From assembly GCA_965247255.1 (NCBI GenBank), contig CBDFGS010000008.1, positions 434,001-498,000 on the forward strand: 64,000 nucleotides of DNA, in the 5' to 3' direction. Position 1 is the stretch's first letter, and each line of letters starts with the position of its first letter. Below the pieces are notes generated by a model, which was given only the letters and a program-made list of their open reading frames with translations, did no database searches and was not told the origin of the DNA. This DNA is from CBDFGS01 sp965247255 (GTDB lineage Bacteria; Chloroflexota; Dehalococcoidia; Lucifugimonadales; CAUZJF01). This document shows, piece after piece, positions 26,334-34,289 of the stretch. A program made the translations under genes and the position numbers.

Positions 26334-26561
26334 CTAGTTAGCGCGCCTAACCTTCATCGTGTCGCTCATGCCGTCAACCTCAAGGTGATGGGACGAACCT
26401 TCCTTCCAAACCCTGGCCTGTGGCATGTAGTCGTAGCGATAATGATACTTATATTCGGTCGGTTCCCATTCCTCTCCGTTTTGCAGCAGATACGTCTTGT
26501 CATCCCAGCCTTCAAAGGCCCCCGCTATTCTGCTTTCTGTTATCAGTTCGCGCTTCGTCAT
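26334..26561 (-). CDS. Small conserved hypothetical protein
   Basis: The 75-residue protein starts MTKRELITESRIAGAFEGWD; AAGGGAGT precedes the Met at 26561. The pattern 'SRIxGxFEGWDxxTxxxLxNGxxW' followed by a Tyr-rich strand and VDGM resembles a widespread small beta-rich family of unknown function. The open frame extends to 26627, but the upstream Met has no good ribosome-binding site. Confidence 0.6.
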   Translation of the reverse strand: MTKRELITESRIAGAFEGWDDKTYLLQNGEEWEPTEYKYHYRYDYMPQARVWKEGSSHHLEVDGMSDTMKVRRAN

Positions 26562-26650
26562 GACAGATACTCCCTTGATGTCGCTTGACGCTTCCTTCCA
26601 TTCACGTACAATAGGAGCGTCTTTCACAATTAGGGTTTCGCCCTTCGTCT

Positions 26651-26678
26651 AGCCCCTGATTCTATAGAATCAGGGGCT
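26651..26678. terminator. Perfect 28-bp palindrome, bidirectional terminator candidate
   Basis: AGCCCCTGATTCTA and its exact complement form a 12-bp stem with a four-base loop (TATA). It lies between the small minus-strand gene and the Panacea operon and is followed by a moderately T-rich sequence (TGTTGTCTTT). Confidence 0.65.
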
Positions 26679-26696
26679 CATGTTGTCTTTGCGGGC

Positions 26697-26726
26697 TTGA
26701 CGGGAACCGTGATACCATGATATAGA
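26697..26726 (+). promoter_or_regulatory. Promoter of the Panacea operon
   Basis: TTGACG (26697-26702) and TATAGA (26721-26726) are 18 bases apart, about 60 bp upstream of the start at 26786. The leader has short repeated TATG steps but no obvious operator. Confidence 0.6.
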
Positions 26727-26785
26727 ACACCACTATGCTATGTATGATTGAAACAAGTGTTCTGTTCTAGACTGGAAGGATTCCC

Positions 26786-27343
26786 ATGCTTCGCCCCAAT
26801 GATGTAGTCAAGCCTGAATTCGATGAGGATAAGTTCAAAGAGCTCATCCTGTATATTGCTGGGCAATGCGAGCATGACTCGCATTTTGGCGCCATCAGTC
26901 TTAACAAACAGTTGTTCTATTGTGATACTTTGGCCTACGCCAAGTTGGGCAAGCCCATCACTGGTGCGGACTACATGGCATTGGATTATGGACCAGCCCC
27001 ACGGTTCCTCGCGCCCATTCGTGGGGACATGGTGGATGCTGGCGATATCGTAGTACGTAAGAAACAGCAGTTTGGCCACCCTCAGGATAGGGTTATCCCA
27101 CTGAGAGAACCTGACCTGTCTTCGTTTTCCGGAGAGGAAATCGCCCTTATTGACCAGGTTGTCGACCTACTCAGGGGTGTCACCGCAAAGTATTTGAGTG
27201 ACTTTACCCATGGCGAGTACGGCTGGAAGATCGCGGCTCTCCGTGAAACAATCCCGTATGAAACCGTGTTTCTCTCCAGAGAGGATGTGACACGGGACGA
27301 TAAGCAGCGGGCGGAGGAACTGGTCATCCAACATGGATGGTAA
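26786..27343 (+). CDS. Panacea-domain protein (DUF4065, SocA-like), probable antitoxin
   Basis: Panacea proteins are antitoxins that neutralise many kinds of toxins encoded beside them. The 185-residue product has the family pattern: ELILYIAGQCEHDSHFGAIS, LNKQLFYCDTLAYAKLGKPI, TGADYMALDYGPAPRFLAPI, and a C-terminal IPYETVFLS. It is AT-richer than the surrounding genes. Its end overlaps the next gene by a few bases, as is common in toxin-antitoxin pairs. Confidence 0.85.
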   Translation: MLRPNDVVKPEFDEDKFKELILYIAGQCEHDSHFGAISLNKQLFYCDTLAYAKLGKPITGADYMALDYGPAPRFLAPIRGDMVDAGDIVVRKKQQFGHPQDRVIPLREPDLSSFSGEEIALIDQVVDLLRGVTAKYLSDFTHGEYGWKIAALRETIPYETVFLSREDVTRDDKQRAEELVIQHGW

Positions 27344-27654
27344 TGACCTCATTGACCTTGACTCATTCAAATGAGCCCAAGTACAGAGAGTTGGTCGAAA
27401 CTGAGACTTTTGCACAACAGCGCGACCTCATTGTCTCCGATATTCATCGATACGACGACATCATGCACGGTCTGGGTTGGTCACTGGCGAAAGGCGCGGA
27501 AGAGTTTCCTATAGCGTATGGGCAGCTTCGTGTTGTAAAGACGAATGCCTTTGGCGACACACCCAGGTTGAGGATATTCTTCACAGTTGACGACGATGCA
27601 ATACAGTTGCGCTGGATTGAACTCCTACCACTCGAGGATGAATCATTTACCTAG
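27337..27654 (+). CDS. Probable toxin partner of the Panacea protein
   Basis: The 105-residue product overlaps the Panacea gene. The start is 27337 or the next Met at 27343. The C-terminal half has a RelE/BrnT-like strand pattern (GQLRVVKTNAFGDTPRLRIF, then FTVDDDAIQLRWIELLPLED). No catalytic residue is assigned. The toxin role follows from the operon position and size; the toxin family is not certain. Confidence 0.6.
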   Translation: MVMTSLTLTHSNEPKYRELVETETFAQQRDLIVSDIHRYDDIMHGLGWSLAKGAEEFPIAYGQLRVVKTNAFGDTPRLRIFFTVDDDAIQLRWIELLPLEDESFT

Positions 27655-27695
27655 CGGCGGCCTGCAAAGCAATCACGGATAAGTAGCAGTGCAAC

Positions 27696-28763
27696 CTACG
27701 CCACCCGCCGAACCATCCATCGCATATCAGCCGCTTCGCCAGCTTGCAGATGCACTAGCGCCGTAGCCTGAAACGCTAATACGGACATCGTGCAGTGGAG
27801 ACTCATCTTCTTTAGACCTCGCACGCAATGCTTCTCTAGTCGCCGCGACTCTTTCAGACCTTTGAATACTCGCTCGATGCTCTGGCGAAGGGCGTAGGCT
27901 TCCCGCCACTCCCGGCTCCCACGCCTAACAGACCCAAACAGTCTTATATCCTTCTTAGGGTCTTCCCACACCTCGTCTTCACAGTAGCGGACGCCCCGCC
28001 GACCCCTGAGAATGCAGCCATCCCGACGACACTGGTAAAGGTGGCCCTTCTGCGGGTCGCTTCGCACATAGTCCATCGGCACCAGCCCCATGCAAGTGGG
28101 TACGCCCTCATCAGTGTATATACCTTCGTGAAGGGCCTTCTTCGGTTGGCTTCGTATATGAATGATGGGCGTGATGCCGTGCTTCGCCAGCCATTCGTGG
28201 TTGGAACGGGCGTCGTAGCCCTTATCGGCGATGGCAACATCGGGGCTAAACCACCCGTACTTCGTCTGCGCCTTCTCCATAATCTTGGGCAGTTCGGGTG
28301 AGTCGTGTCGACTGGCCGTCGTCACGAAACCCGTTATTGGTACGCCATAGGTCGCATCGGCGACGGCGTGATATTTGTACCCAAAATGCCATTCCTTGCC
28401 GCCCTTCTTTGCCTTGGCACTATTCTTGGCGGTCCATGAGGCTTCGGGGTCACTCACCGTCTTCCGGTTGGGATTGCTGTGAGACCGCACAGCGGTGCTA
28501 TCGAGGGCAACCTTCTCACCGAATCCAGGTAATACCTCAGCAAGTTGGTCTGTTATGTGCACGAAGCACCGCTCTACCAGGTCTCGGTGGTCGGCCAGTC
28601 GCCTAATGAAACGATTGAACGTCCAGCGACTCGGTAAGTCGTCCGAGAAACCGCACGCTGCTCGGAGTGACGAATCATCTTCGAGCCGTCGGATTAGAGC
28701 ATTTGTATGAGGGAGATTCAGGACGAAACTGGAGACATAGGCTCGCCAGAGAGCTTCTGTCAA
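27696..28763 (-). pseudogene. IS1182/IS5-like transposase, 5' truncated
   Basis: The 355-residue DDE transposase has the first Asp in KVALDSTAVRSHS, a second in DVAIADKGYDARSN and a Glu in ALRQSIERVFKGLKESRRLE. The N-terminal domain begins abruptly at TEALWRAYVSSFVLNLPHTN, where IS21 sequence begins upstream at about 28770. The IS21 insertion probably removed the first residues and the promoter. A start at 28763 may still give a nearly complete protein. Confidence 0.75.
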
Positions 28764-28859
28764 GGGCGGTGTGAAAACGTACCAGCGGGGCGGAGCAAAA
28801 CTGTACCACTGAACGCCGTAGAATGGGCATCAAGGTTCGTGGGGCGTTGGAGATCAGGC

Positions 28860-29627
28860 TCAGTCAGATAGCTGGCGGCCAGAAGTCTTCTTGCTGTGCT
28901 TGAGTCGGTAGCTGTCCCCGTTCATCTCCAGGATGTCGACATGGTGGGTGAGGCGGTCGAGGAGAGCTCCGGTCAGCCGTTCAGAGCCGAACACCTCGGT
29001 CCACTCGACGAAGGGCAGGTTGGAGGTCACCAGGACCGATCCACGCTCGTAACGCTGGCTGAACACCTCGAAGAGCAGCTCGGCGCCAGTCTTGGACAAG
29101 GGCACGAAGCCCAGTTCGTCGATGATGAGCAGCTTGAGTCGTGCGAGCCTTCTCTGCAGGTTGAGCAGACGCCGTTCGTCCCTGGCCTCGATCAGCTCGT
29201 GAACCAGAGCAGCGGCGGTGGTGAAGCCCACGGACAGTCCCCTCTGACACGCAGCCAGACCGAGACCGAGGGCGATATGGGTCTTGCCGGTGCCACTGTT
29301 GCCGAGAGCGATGACGTTGTGGGGGCGCTCGATGTACTCGCATCGTGCCAGCTCCAGAACCAGAGCCTTGTTCAGGGACGGCATAGACAGGAAGTCGAAG
29401 GTGTCGAGGCTCTTGGTCGTCGGGAAGCGGGCTGCTTTGATCCGACGTTCCACCATGCGATGGTGACGGTCGATCAGCTCCAAGTCCGATAGTCGCAGCA
29501 GGTAGTCCGGATGGTCAGCTCCCTCACTGGCACACTGGGATGCCAGCTTGTCGTACTCCCTCAGGAACGTGGGGAGCTTGAGTTGCTTGAGGTTGTGTTC
29601 GAGCAACATCGTGGACTTGTTGGTCAT
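28860..29627 (-). CDS. istB: IS21 helper ATPase IstB
   Basis: The 255-residue DnaC-like ATPase has Walker A LGNSGTGKTHIA, Walker B LLIIDELGFVP and a sensor region VLVTSNLPFVEW. IstB assists the IstA transposase by choosing and marking the target. Its start overlaps the end of istA (ATGA at 29624-29627). Confidence 0.95.
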   Translation of the reverse strand: MTNKSTMLLEHNLKQLKLPTFLREYDKLASQCASEGADHPDYLLRLSDLELIDRHHRMVERRIKAARFPTTKSLDTFDFLSMPSLNKALVLELARCEYIERPHNVIALGNSGTGKTHIALGLGLAACQRGLSVGFTTAAALVHELIEARDERRLLNLQRRLARLKLLIIDELGFVPLSKTGAELLFEVFSQRYERGSVLVTSNLPFVEWTEVFGSERLTGALLDRLTHHVDILEMNGDSYRLKHSKKTSGRQLSD

Positions 29628-31132
29628 GACCGGCTCCCCGCCAGGAGAGCCATGTAGTCCCTGGTCGAGGTTGTTGCAACGTTGGTCCTGGGCAGATACG
29701 GGTACAACTCCATGTCGAGTCTAGGCGGTCGACCCTCGATCCTGCACAGCACCAGGTGCTTGACAGCATCGAAGCTCACAGCCCCGAGTCGAATGGCGTC
29801 TCGTACGGCGTCGTGGACTTCTTCCGGCTGGAAGTTCTCCATCAGTCTGAGCACCTGCACGAACTCCCTCTTTCCTCGCTTGCCCATCCGAGACTCCAGC
29901 AGCCGCCGCAACACTCCGAACTCCTCGGGCAACTCCCATCCAACCAGCGGCGCCGCCTGATCCAATGCCCTCGTCTTCTTCTCAAGGAGCGGCAGGTAAT
30001 GGAGAGGGTCGAAGACGAAGTCGTCTCGATCGTAGGACCGCCGATGGCGGGCGATGACTTCAGCGCCACAGCTGATCACAACCTCGTGTACATATCCGCG
30101 GACCAGAACGTCCCGATGACCGTAGGCCACCGGGACCGAATAGTCATTGGTCCGGTATCTGACCAGGGACAGAGAACTGACCCTCGTCGCGTGCTTGTCG
30201 CTGGCGTCGTACGGTACGGCCGGCAGAGGCAGCAACTTCTCCAGGTCCCGCTCCAGCCGTTCTCCTATCGTCTCGTTGCGGCCGCGGAGTCGATCTTCGA
30301 ACCGTCTGAGGCAGTGTTGCTCCAGATGAGCATTGAGGGCATCGAAGCTCTCGAACGATGGAATGGGCACCAGGAAGTTCCGGCGGACATAGCCGACCAG
30401 ACCTTCTACTTTGCCCTTATCGTTCCCTTTGCCTGGACGGCCAAACCGGTCCTCGAACAGGTAGTGGGACTGAAGCTCGGAGAACACCCTGGTCCGCTGC
30501 CGGCGACCATCTCCCAGGATTCTGGCTACCGCGAGCGTGGTGTTGTCGTAGAGGATGCTCTGAGGCACTCCGCCCAGGAACGCGAAGGCGGAGACGTGTC
30601 CGTCGCAGAATGACTCCGTCGTCTCGGCGGGATACGCCTTCACATAGCACCCGTCGCTGTGAGGGAGGTCCAGGGCGAAGTAGTGGGCTTTGCGTTCCAC
30701 TCCGCCGATGACCACCCACGCTTCGCCAAAGTCACACTGGGCATGTCCCGGGGAATGGGACAGTGGTACGAACATCTCTCGGGTCCGACGACGGCGTTCC
30801 CGGACGTAGTCCTTGACGATTGTGTACTTGCCCGGAAACCCGTGCTCGTCCCTCAACCGCTCATAGATACGCTTGGCGGTGTGACGCTGCTTCTTCGGTG
30901 AGCTCAGATCCTGCTCCAGGATCTGGTCCATCACACCCTTGTATGGGTCCAGCTTCGGTCGACGAGGCGGTCGGTCTCGTTGATACCCTGGAGGTACCGA
31001 GTACTTGAGCATCTTGCGCACCGTGTCCCGGTGCAGTCCGTATACCCGCGCAGCCTCTCGAGCGCTCATCCCTTCTACAAAGCAAGCCCTGCGAACTCGC
31101 AGGTACATCTCCACCTTGTACATCCAATCCAC
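29624..31132 (-). CDS. istA: IS21 transposase IstA
   Basis: The 502-residue transposase starts with a helix-turn-helix (MSAREAARVYGLHRDTVRKM). It carries the rve integrase core with Asp in HAQCDFGEAWVV, a second Asp in SILYDNTTLAV and a Glu in GNDKGKVEGLVGYVRR. Full length and no frameshift; the element could be active. Confidence 0.95.
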   Translation of the reverse strand: MDWMYKVEMYLRVRRACFVEGMSAREAARVYGLHRDTVRKMLKYSVPPGYQRDRPPRRPKLDPYKGVMDQILEQDLSSPKKQRHTAKRIYERLRDEHGFPGKYTIVKDYVRERRRRTREMFVPLSHSPGHAQCDFGEAWVVIGGVERKAHYFALDLPHSDGCYVKAYPAETTESFCDGHVSAFAFLGGVPQSILYDNTTLAVARILGDGRRQRTRVFSELQSHYLFEDRFGRPGKGNDKGKVEGLVGYVRRNFLVPIPSFESFDALNAHLEQHCLRRFEDRLRGRNETIGERLERDLEKLLPLPAVPYDASDKHATRVSSLSLVRYRTNDYSVPVAYGHRDVLVRGYVHEVVISCGAEVIARHRRSYDRDDFVFDPLHYLPLLEKKTRALDQAAPLVGWELPEEFGVLRRLLESRMGKRGKREFVQVLRLMENFQPEEVHDAVRDAIRLGAVSFDAVKHLVLCRIEGRPPRLDMELYPYLPRTNVATTSTRDYMALLAGSRS

Positions 31133-31240
31133 CTTCAGTCAGGTTCGGTCGTTCCTGATTGAAGGCGACAGGCGGTACAGTTTTCAAACGCCACACCTCA
31201 GCGCTCGACCGCCCAGGTGGTACATTATCTCTCCGCCCTT

Positions 31241-31315
31241 CACATCCTGCCGGTCGCTGGATACCCTGGCGTACAGGGCCGCCGGGGTGAGCGGCTGTAG
31301 GTGCTTCTTCTTCAT
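31241..31315 (-). pseudogene. N-terminal scrap of a serine recombinase
   Basis: The reading MKKKHLQPLTPAALYARVSS continues with DRQDV and ends there. 'AALYARVSSDRQ' is the catalytic-Ser motif of resolvase-type recombinases. The remaining catalytic domain is missing; the IS21 end lies 50 bp downstream. A large C-terminal piece of such a recombinase lies at 53071-53889. Confidence 0.65.
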
Positions 31316-31355
31316 GCTGTCCTCCTTGTCTGGAATGTCGTCGCTGTTTTCGAAT

Positions 31356-31754
31356 TCAACCTCCCGCCACCCGGACCCAAACAATCCCGTCAACGTGTTC
31401 GAAGTGCCCATCGGCTGAAACGAGATCGGCGCCCGTTTCCATAGCATGAGCCGCAATCCAGACATCGTTTGTCGGAATTGGCCGCCCCTTGGCCTTCAAC
31501 GCTGTCATTACCCGTGAGTAGCGGTCCGCAGTCACCGGACCCACAGGAACAAAGGACACGTAGGGACGTTCGAGGAAGGAGCGAAGTTCCGCAAGGTTCT
31601 GCTCGAAGTGCGCTCCCTGCCGGAAGCCGAATAGCTGCTCACCTACCACAACAGCCGAGAACAGCACCTCCTCAGCGGCCTGTATCAAGTCTCTCACCTC
31701 ATGGTTGCCCCGCATGAACGCGGAGTAGGCGTTGGAGTCCAGTAGAATCCTCAT
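31356..31754 (-). CDS. vapC: PIN-domain ribonuclease toxin, VapC type
   Basis: The 132-residue protein has the PIN acidic residues: Asp in MRILLDSNAYSAFM, Glu in AVVVGEQLFGFRQG, Asp in IPTNDVWIAAHAMETGADL and a further Asp in VSADGHFEHV. The start at 31754 overlaps the antitoxin stop (ATGA), so 31760 is less likely. VapC toxins cut RNA, often tRNA. Confidence 0.92.
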   Translation of the reverse strand: MRILLDSNAYSAFMRGNHEVRDLIQAAEEVLFSAVVVGEQLFGFRQGAHFEQNLAELRSFLERPYVSFVPVGPVTADRYSRVMTALKAKGRPIPTNDVWIAAHAMETGADLVSADGHFEHVDGIVWVRVAGG

Positions 31755-32014
31755 GCCCACGCGGACTCGTCCACAGTCTCGAAGACCTCAAGGGCAGCAT
31801 CAAAACCCTCTGCCTCATCTCGGCTCCATACGCCGAACAGGTCGTCTAACGAAGGCCCTATCGCGTTCGGATTCCCCTTGCGGTCCGTTATGCCGGCACC
31901 CTTCCTGAGCAGCCTCAACGCAGCTTGATTCAGAGAGATTCCCTCCTGCCTTGCGAGGCTATGCATAATGGTGCTCAGTTCGTCGTCGAATCCTCTGAGC
32001 GTAAGTTGGTTCAT
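31751..32014 (-). CDS. vapB: VapB-like antitoxin
   Basis: The 87-residue protein starts MNQLTLRGFDDELSTIMHSL with a ribbon-helix-helix pattern (EGISLNQAALRLLRKG). The acidic C-terminal tail should wrap the toxin. It precedes and overlaps vapC by an ATGA junction. AAGGAGG lies ahead of the start. Confidence 0.88.
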   Translation of the reverse strand: MNQLTLRGFDDELSTIMHSLARQEGISLNQAALRLLRKGAGITDRKGNPNAIGPSLDDLFGVWSRDEAEGFDAALEVFETVDESAWA

Positions 32015-32106
32015 GTCGTGTTACCTCCTTGCGAGTCATTGTTAGAGGCGCCACGAGTCAGTATATCCGTCACCCCATGCGCGGGTCAAGGCTCGTCGGT
32101 CAATTC

Positions 32107-32562
32107 TCAGGTGAACAGTCGCCACGTGAGCAGACCGCAGATGACGAGCAGCACGACGGCGGTCACGCGGAGCATGGTAAACAACTGCTTCGTCTCCTTG
32201 TGCGCGGCGGTCTCCTTCCGGTACGCCTTCTCCAGCTCCTCGTATGGCCGTCTGCTGGCGGATGCGGACTCCCTGGCCTCGTCCCGCTCCCGCTCCAACT
32301 CGGATGCTCCTCGCTGCAACTCCGAGGCACTTTGTTCCAACTCCCGCACGGTCCGCTCAAGCTCGTCCTCCCTGACGATGGCCCGGCGCAGCAGCTCCTC
32401 GTCGCTCAGATGCTCCGGCCCGTGCATCCGCACGAACACCCGGCGGCCCTCCCTGCGGACCTCGACATCTCTCCTCCCGATCATCCGGTCGAGGGTCGAG
32501 AGGGATACCTCCAGTTCCTGCGCCGCCTCCGCTTTCGGCACCCAGCGGACAGGCTCGTCCAT
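32107..32562 (-). CDS. HTH, coiled-coil and C-terminal membrane helix protein
   Basis: The 151-residue protein has an N-terminal excisionase-like helix-turn-helix (KAEAAQELEVSLSTLDRMIG, then RRDVEVRREGRRVFVR). A long coiled coil rich in Glu and Arg follows at residues 50-125, and one membrane segment closes the protein (MLRVTAVVLLVICGLLTWRLFT). GGGAGGAGG precedes the start. A DNA-binding head tied to the membrane would be unusual for a regulator. The spacing to the IS1380 end is only 15 bp, so the original promoter is gone. Confidence 0.65.
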   Translation of the reverse strand: MDEPVRWVPKAEAAQELEVSLSTLDRMIGRRDVEVRREGRRVFVRMHGPEHLSDEELLRRAIVREDELERTVRELEQSASELQRGASELERERDEARESASASRRPYEELEKAYRKETAAHKETKQLFTMLRVTAVVLLVICGLLTWRLFT

Positions 32563-32702
32563 CGCTGCCTCCTCCCTTTAGCCCGAATCCACCGAAGGAC
32601 GTCCTTGGGGACAGCCCTTGAAGAAGCCAGCGGGTGCTCCTCTGAATCTGGGATAATGGTTTTGGAACAGAAACCCGCCCGGAAACAAGGAGCACCCAAT
32701 AG

Positions 32703-34028
32703 ATGCTGCCACAGAACAAACCCGACCGTATCCGCGTCCTCTTTGACGACCATCGCCTGGTGGCCAATGCCGGCCTGCTCCTGCCGGCCACCCTAGCCCG
32801 GCACCTGGGCCTGCGGGAACTCGTCGACCATCACCTTGACCTCGGCGGAGCGCCGGGACGGGCGAACACTGGGGACAAGATGCTGACGCTGGTCGCTTCC
32901 GCGCTGGCAGGCGGCGACTGCATCGACGACGCCGATGCGCTGCGCGCTGGTGGGACGGTTGGTGTTCTAGGCTGCGTGGTCAAGGCGCCATCCACCCTGG
33001 GGACCTTCCTGCGCAGCTTCCGGTGGGGGCATGTCCGTCAACTCGACCGCGTGAGCCGCCAGTTGTTGGCCCGGGCCTGGGCCGCTGGGGCCGGACCCGG
33101 CGACTCGCCCCTGACCATCGACCTGGACTCGACCATCTGCGAGACCTATGGACTGGCCAAGGAGGGAGCGCGCCACCACGGCTATACCGGCGCCCGCGGC
33201 TATCACCCGCTGCTGGCCATTGCCGCCGGCACCGGCGAGGTGCTGATGTCCCGGCTGCGCGAGGGCCGGGCCAACACCGCCCGTGGCGCCGCCCACTTCC
33301 TGCGTGAGACGGTGGGGCGGGTGCGCTACGGCGGGGCCAGGGGACAACTCACGGTGCGGGCCGACAGCGGCTTCTACGCCCACACTGTCGTTGCCGCCTG
33401 CCGGGAAATGGATGTCCGCTTCTCTATCACCATCCGCCAGCGCGCCAGGCTGCGGGATCTGATCGAGGCGATACCAGAGGAGGACTGGACTCCCATTCCC
33501 TACTGGATGGACGGCGCCGCCGATGTCGCCGAGACGACTTACACCCCGTTCCAGACCAAGCCGGACGCCGCGCCGGTGCGGCTCATTGTCCGGCGGGTGA
33601 AGCCGACGCCCGGTTCCCAGCTCGCCCTCTTCGCCAGATACAGCTATCACGCCTTCATCACCGACCGCGATGGGGAGACGCTGGAACTGGAGGCCGATCA
33701 TCGCCGCCACGCCGAGGTCGAGAACGCCATACGCGACCTCAAGTACGGCGTCGGGCTGAACCACATGCCGTCGGCGCGCTTCGCCGCCAACGGCGCCTGG
33801 CTGGCGGTCCAGGTGATGGCGCATAACCTGGCCCGCTGGACGGCGCGGATTGGTCTGGGCGAGCGGACCGTGATCACCAAGACCCTCAGGCGGCGGGTCT
33901 TCGCTCTGGTGGGACGGATCACCCGCTCGGCGCGCCGCCTCACTTTGCATCTCCCCCGGCGCTGGCCTTGGGAAACCCAGTTCACTCGCGCCTTGGCCCG
34001 GCTGCAAGCCATTCCGTTCCCGGCCTGA
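32703..34028 (+). CDS. IS1380 family transposase
   Basis: The 441-residue DDE transposase has the first Asp in LTIDLDSTICETYG, a second in TVRADSGFYAHTV and a Glu region near HAEVENAIRDLKYGVGLNHM. MPSARFAANGAWLAVQVMAH near the end is typical of the family. There is no frameshift. The sequence is clearly different from the IS1380 transposase at 43060-44391. Confidence 0.93.
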   Translation: MLPQNKPDRIRVLFDDHRLVANAGLLLPATLARHLGLRELVDHHLDLGGAPGRANTGDKMLTLVASALAGGDCIDDADALRAGGTVGVLGCVVKAPSTLGTFLRSFRWGHVRQLDRVSRQLLARAWAAGAGPGDSPLTIDLDSTICETYGLAKEGARHHGYTGARGYHPLLAIAAGTGEVLMSRLREGRANTARGAAHFLRETVGRVRYGGARGQLTVRADSGFYAHTVVAACREMDVRFSITIRQRARLRDLIEAIPEEDWTPIPYWMDGAADVAETTYTPFQTKPDAAPVRLIVRRVKPTPGSQLALFARYSYHAFITDRDGETLELEADHRRHAEVENAIRDLKYGVGLNHMPSARFAANGAWLAVQVMAHNLARWTARIGLGERTVITKTLRRRVFALVGRITRSARRLTLHLPRRWPWETQFTRALARLQAIPFPA

Positions 34029-34266
34029 CGGCCAGCCTGCAACTGACCCAACGTCCCCGCAATCTCGCGCCACCCCGGTCGCGAGAGTCCCCTGCTGCGT
34101 ATCCTCTCGCCTTCCCGCGCATCGCAACTCCCGCATAGGGCCTTAGGGGCCCTGTGCGGCCACTGAAGACCGCCCGCCCGCCTCCCATCTACCCCAAGAC
34201 CCCAGGCCATCTCCCCTGTAGCTCCCTCACCCACCCCCTTCCGCTGCCCTCACGCCGTCCATCGGT
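34029..34266. other. IS1380 right non-coding end
   Basis: Non-coding stretch between the transposase stop and the right inverted repeat. It contains CCTAGGGCC-like palindromic steps (around 34137-34155) but no gene. Confidence 0.5.
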
Positions 34267-34289
34267 GTCCTTCGGTGGATTCGGGCTAA

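Larger units (their letters stand above)
28770..31190 (-). mobile_element. IS21 family insertion sequence
   Basis: The ends carry related sequences: TGTGAAAACGTACC at 28770 and TTTGAAAACTGTACC (reverse complement near 31175-31190), with an extra internal copy AAAACTGTACC near 28797. This is the multiple end repeat usual in IS21. istA and istB are complete and overlap by four bases. The element has entered an older transposase gene on the left and lies against a serine recombinase scrap on the right. Confidence 0.88.
32578..34289 (+). mobile_element. IS1380 family insertion sequence, copy 1
   Basis: A perfect 23-bp inverted repeat bounds the element: TTAGCCCGAATCCACCGAAG with three further bases at 32578-32600, and its complement at 34267-34289. 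It carries one intact transposase. It is inserted in, and truncates, the NHL lipoprotein gene on its right; the missing end of that gene is not found on its left. Confidence 0.92.

Noticed and set aside
32967..34136. 389-codon minus-strand frame opposite the IS1380 transposase
   Set aside because: Shadow frame of a GC-rich transposase gene.
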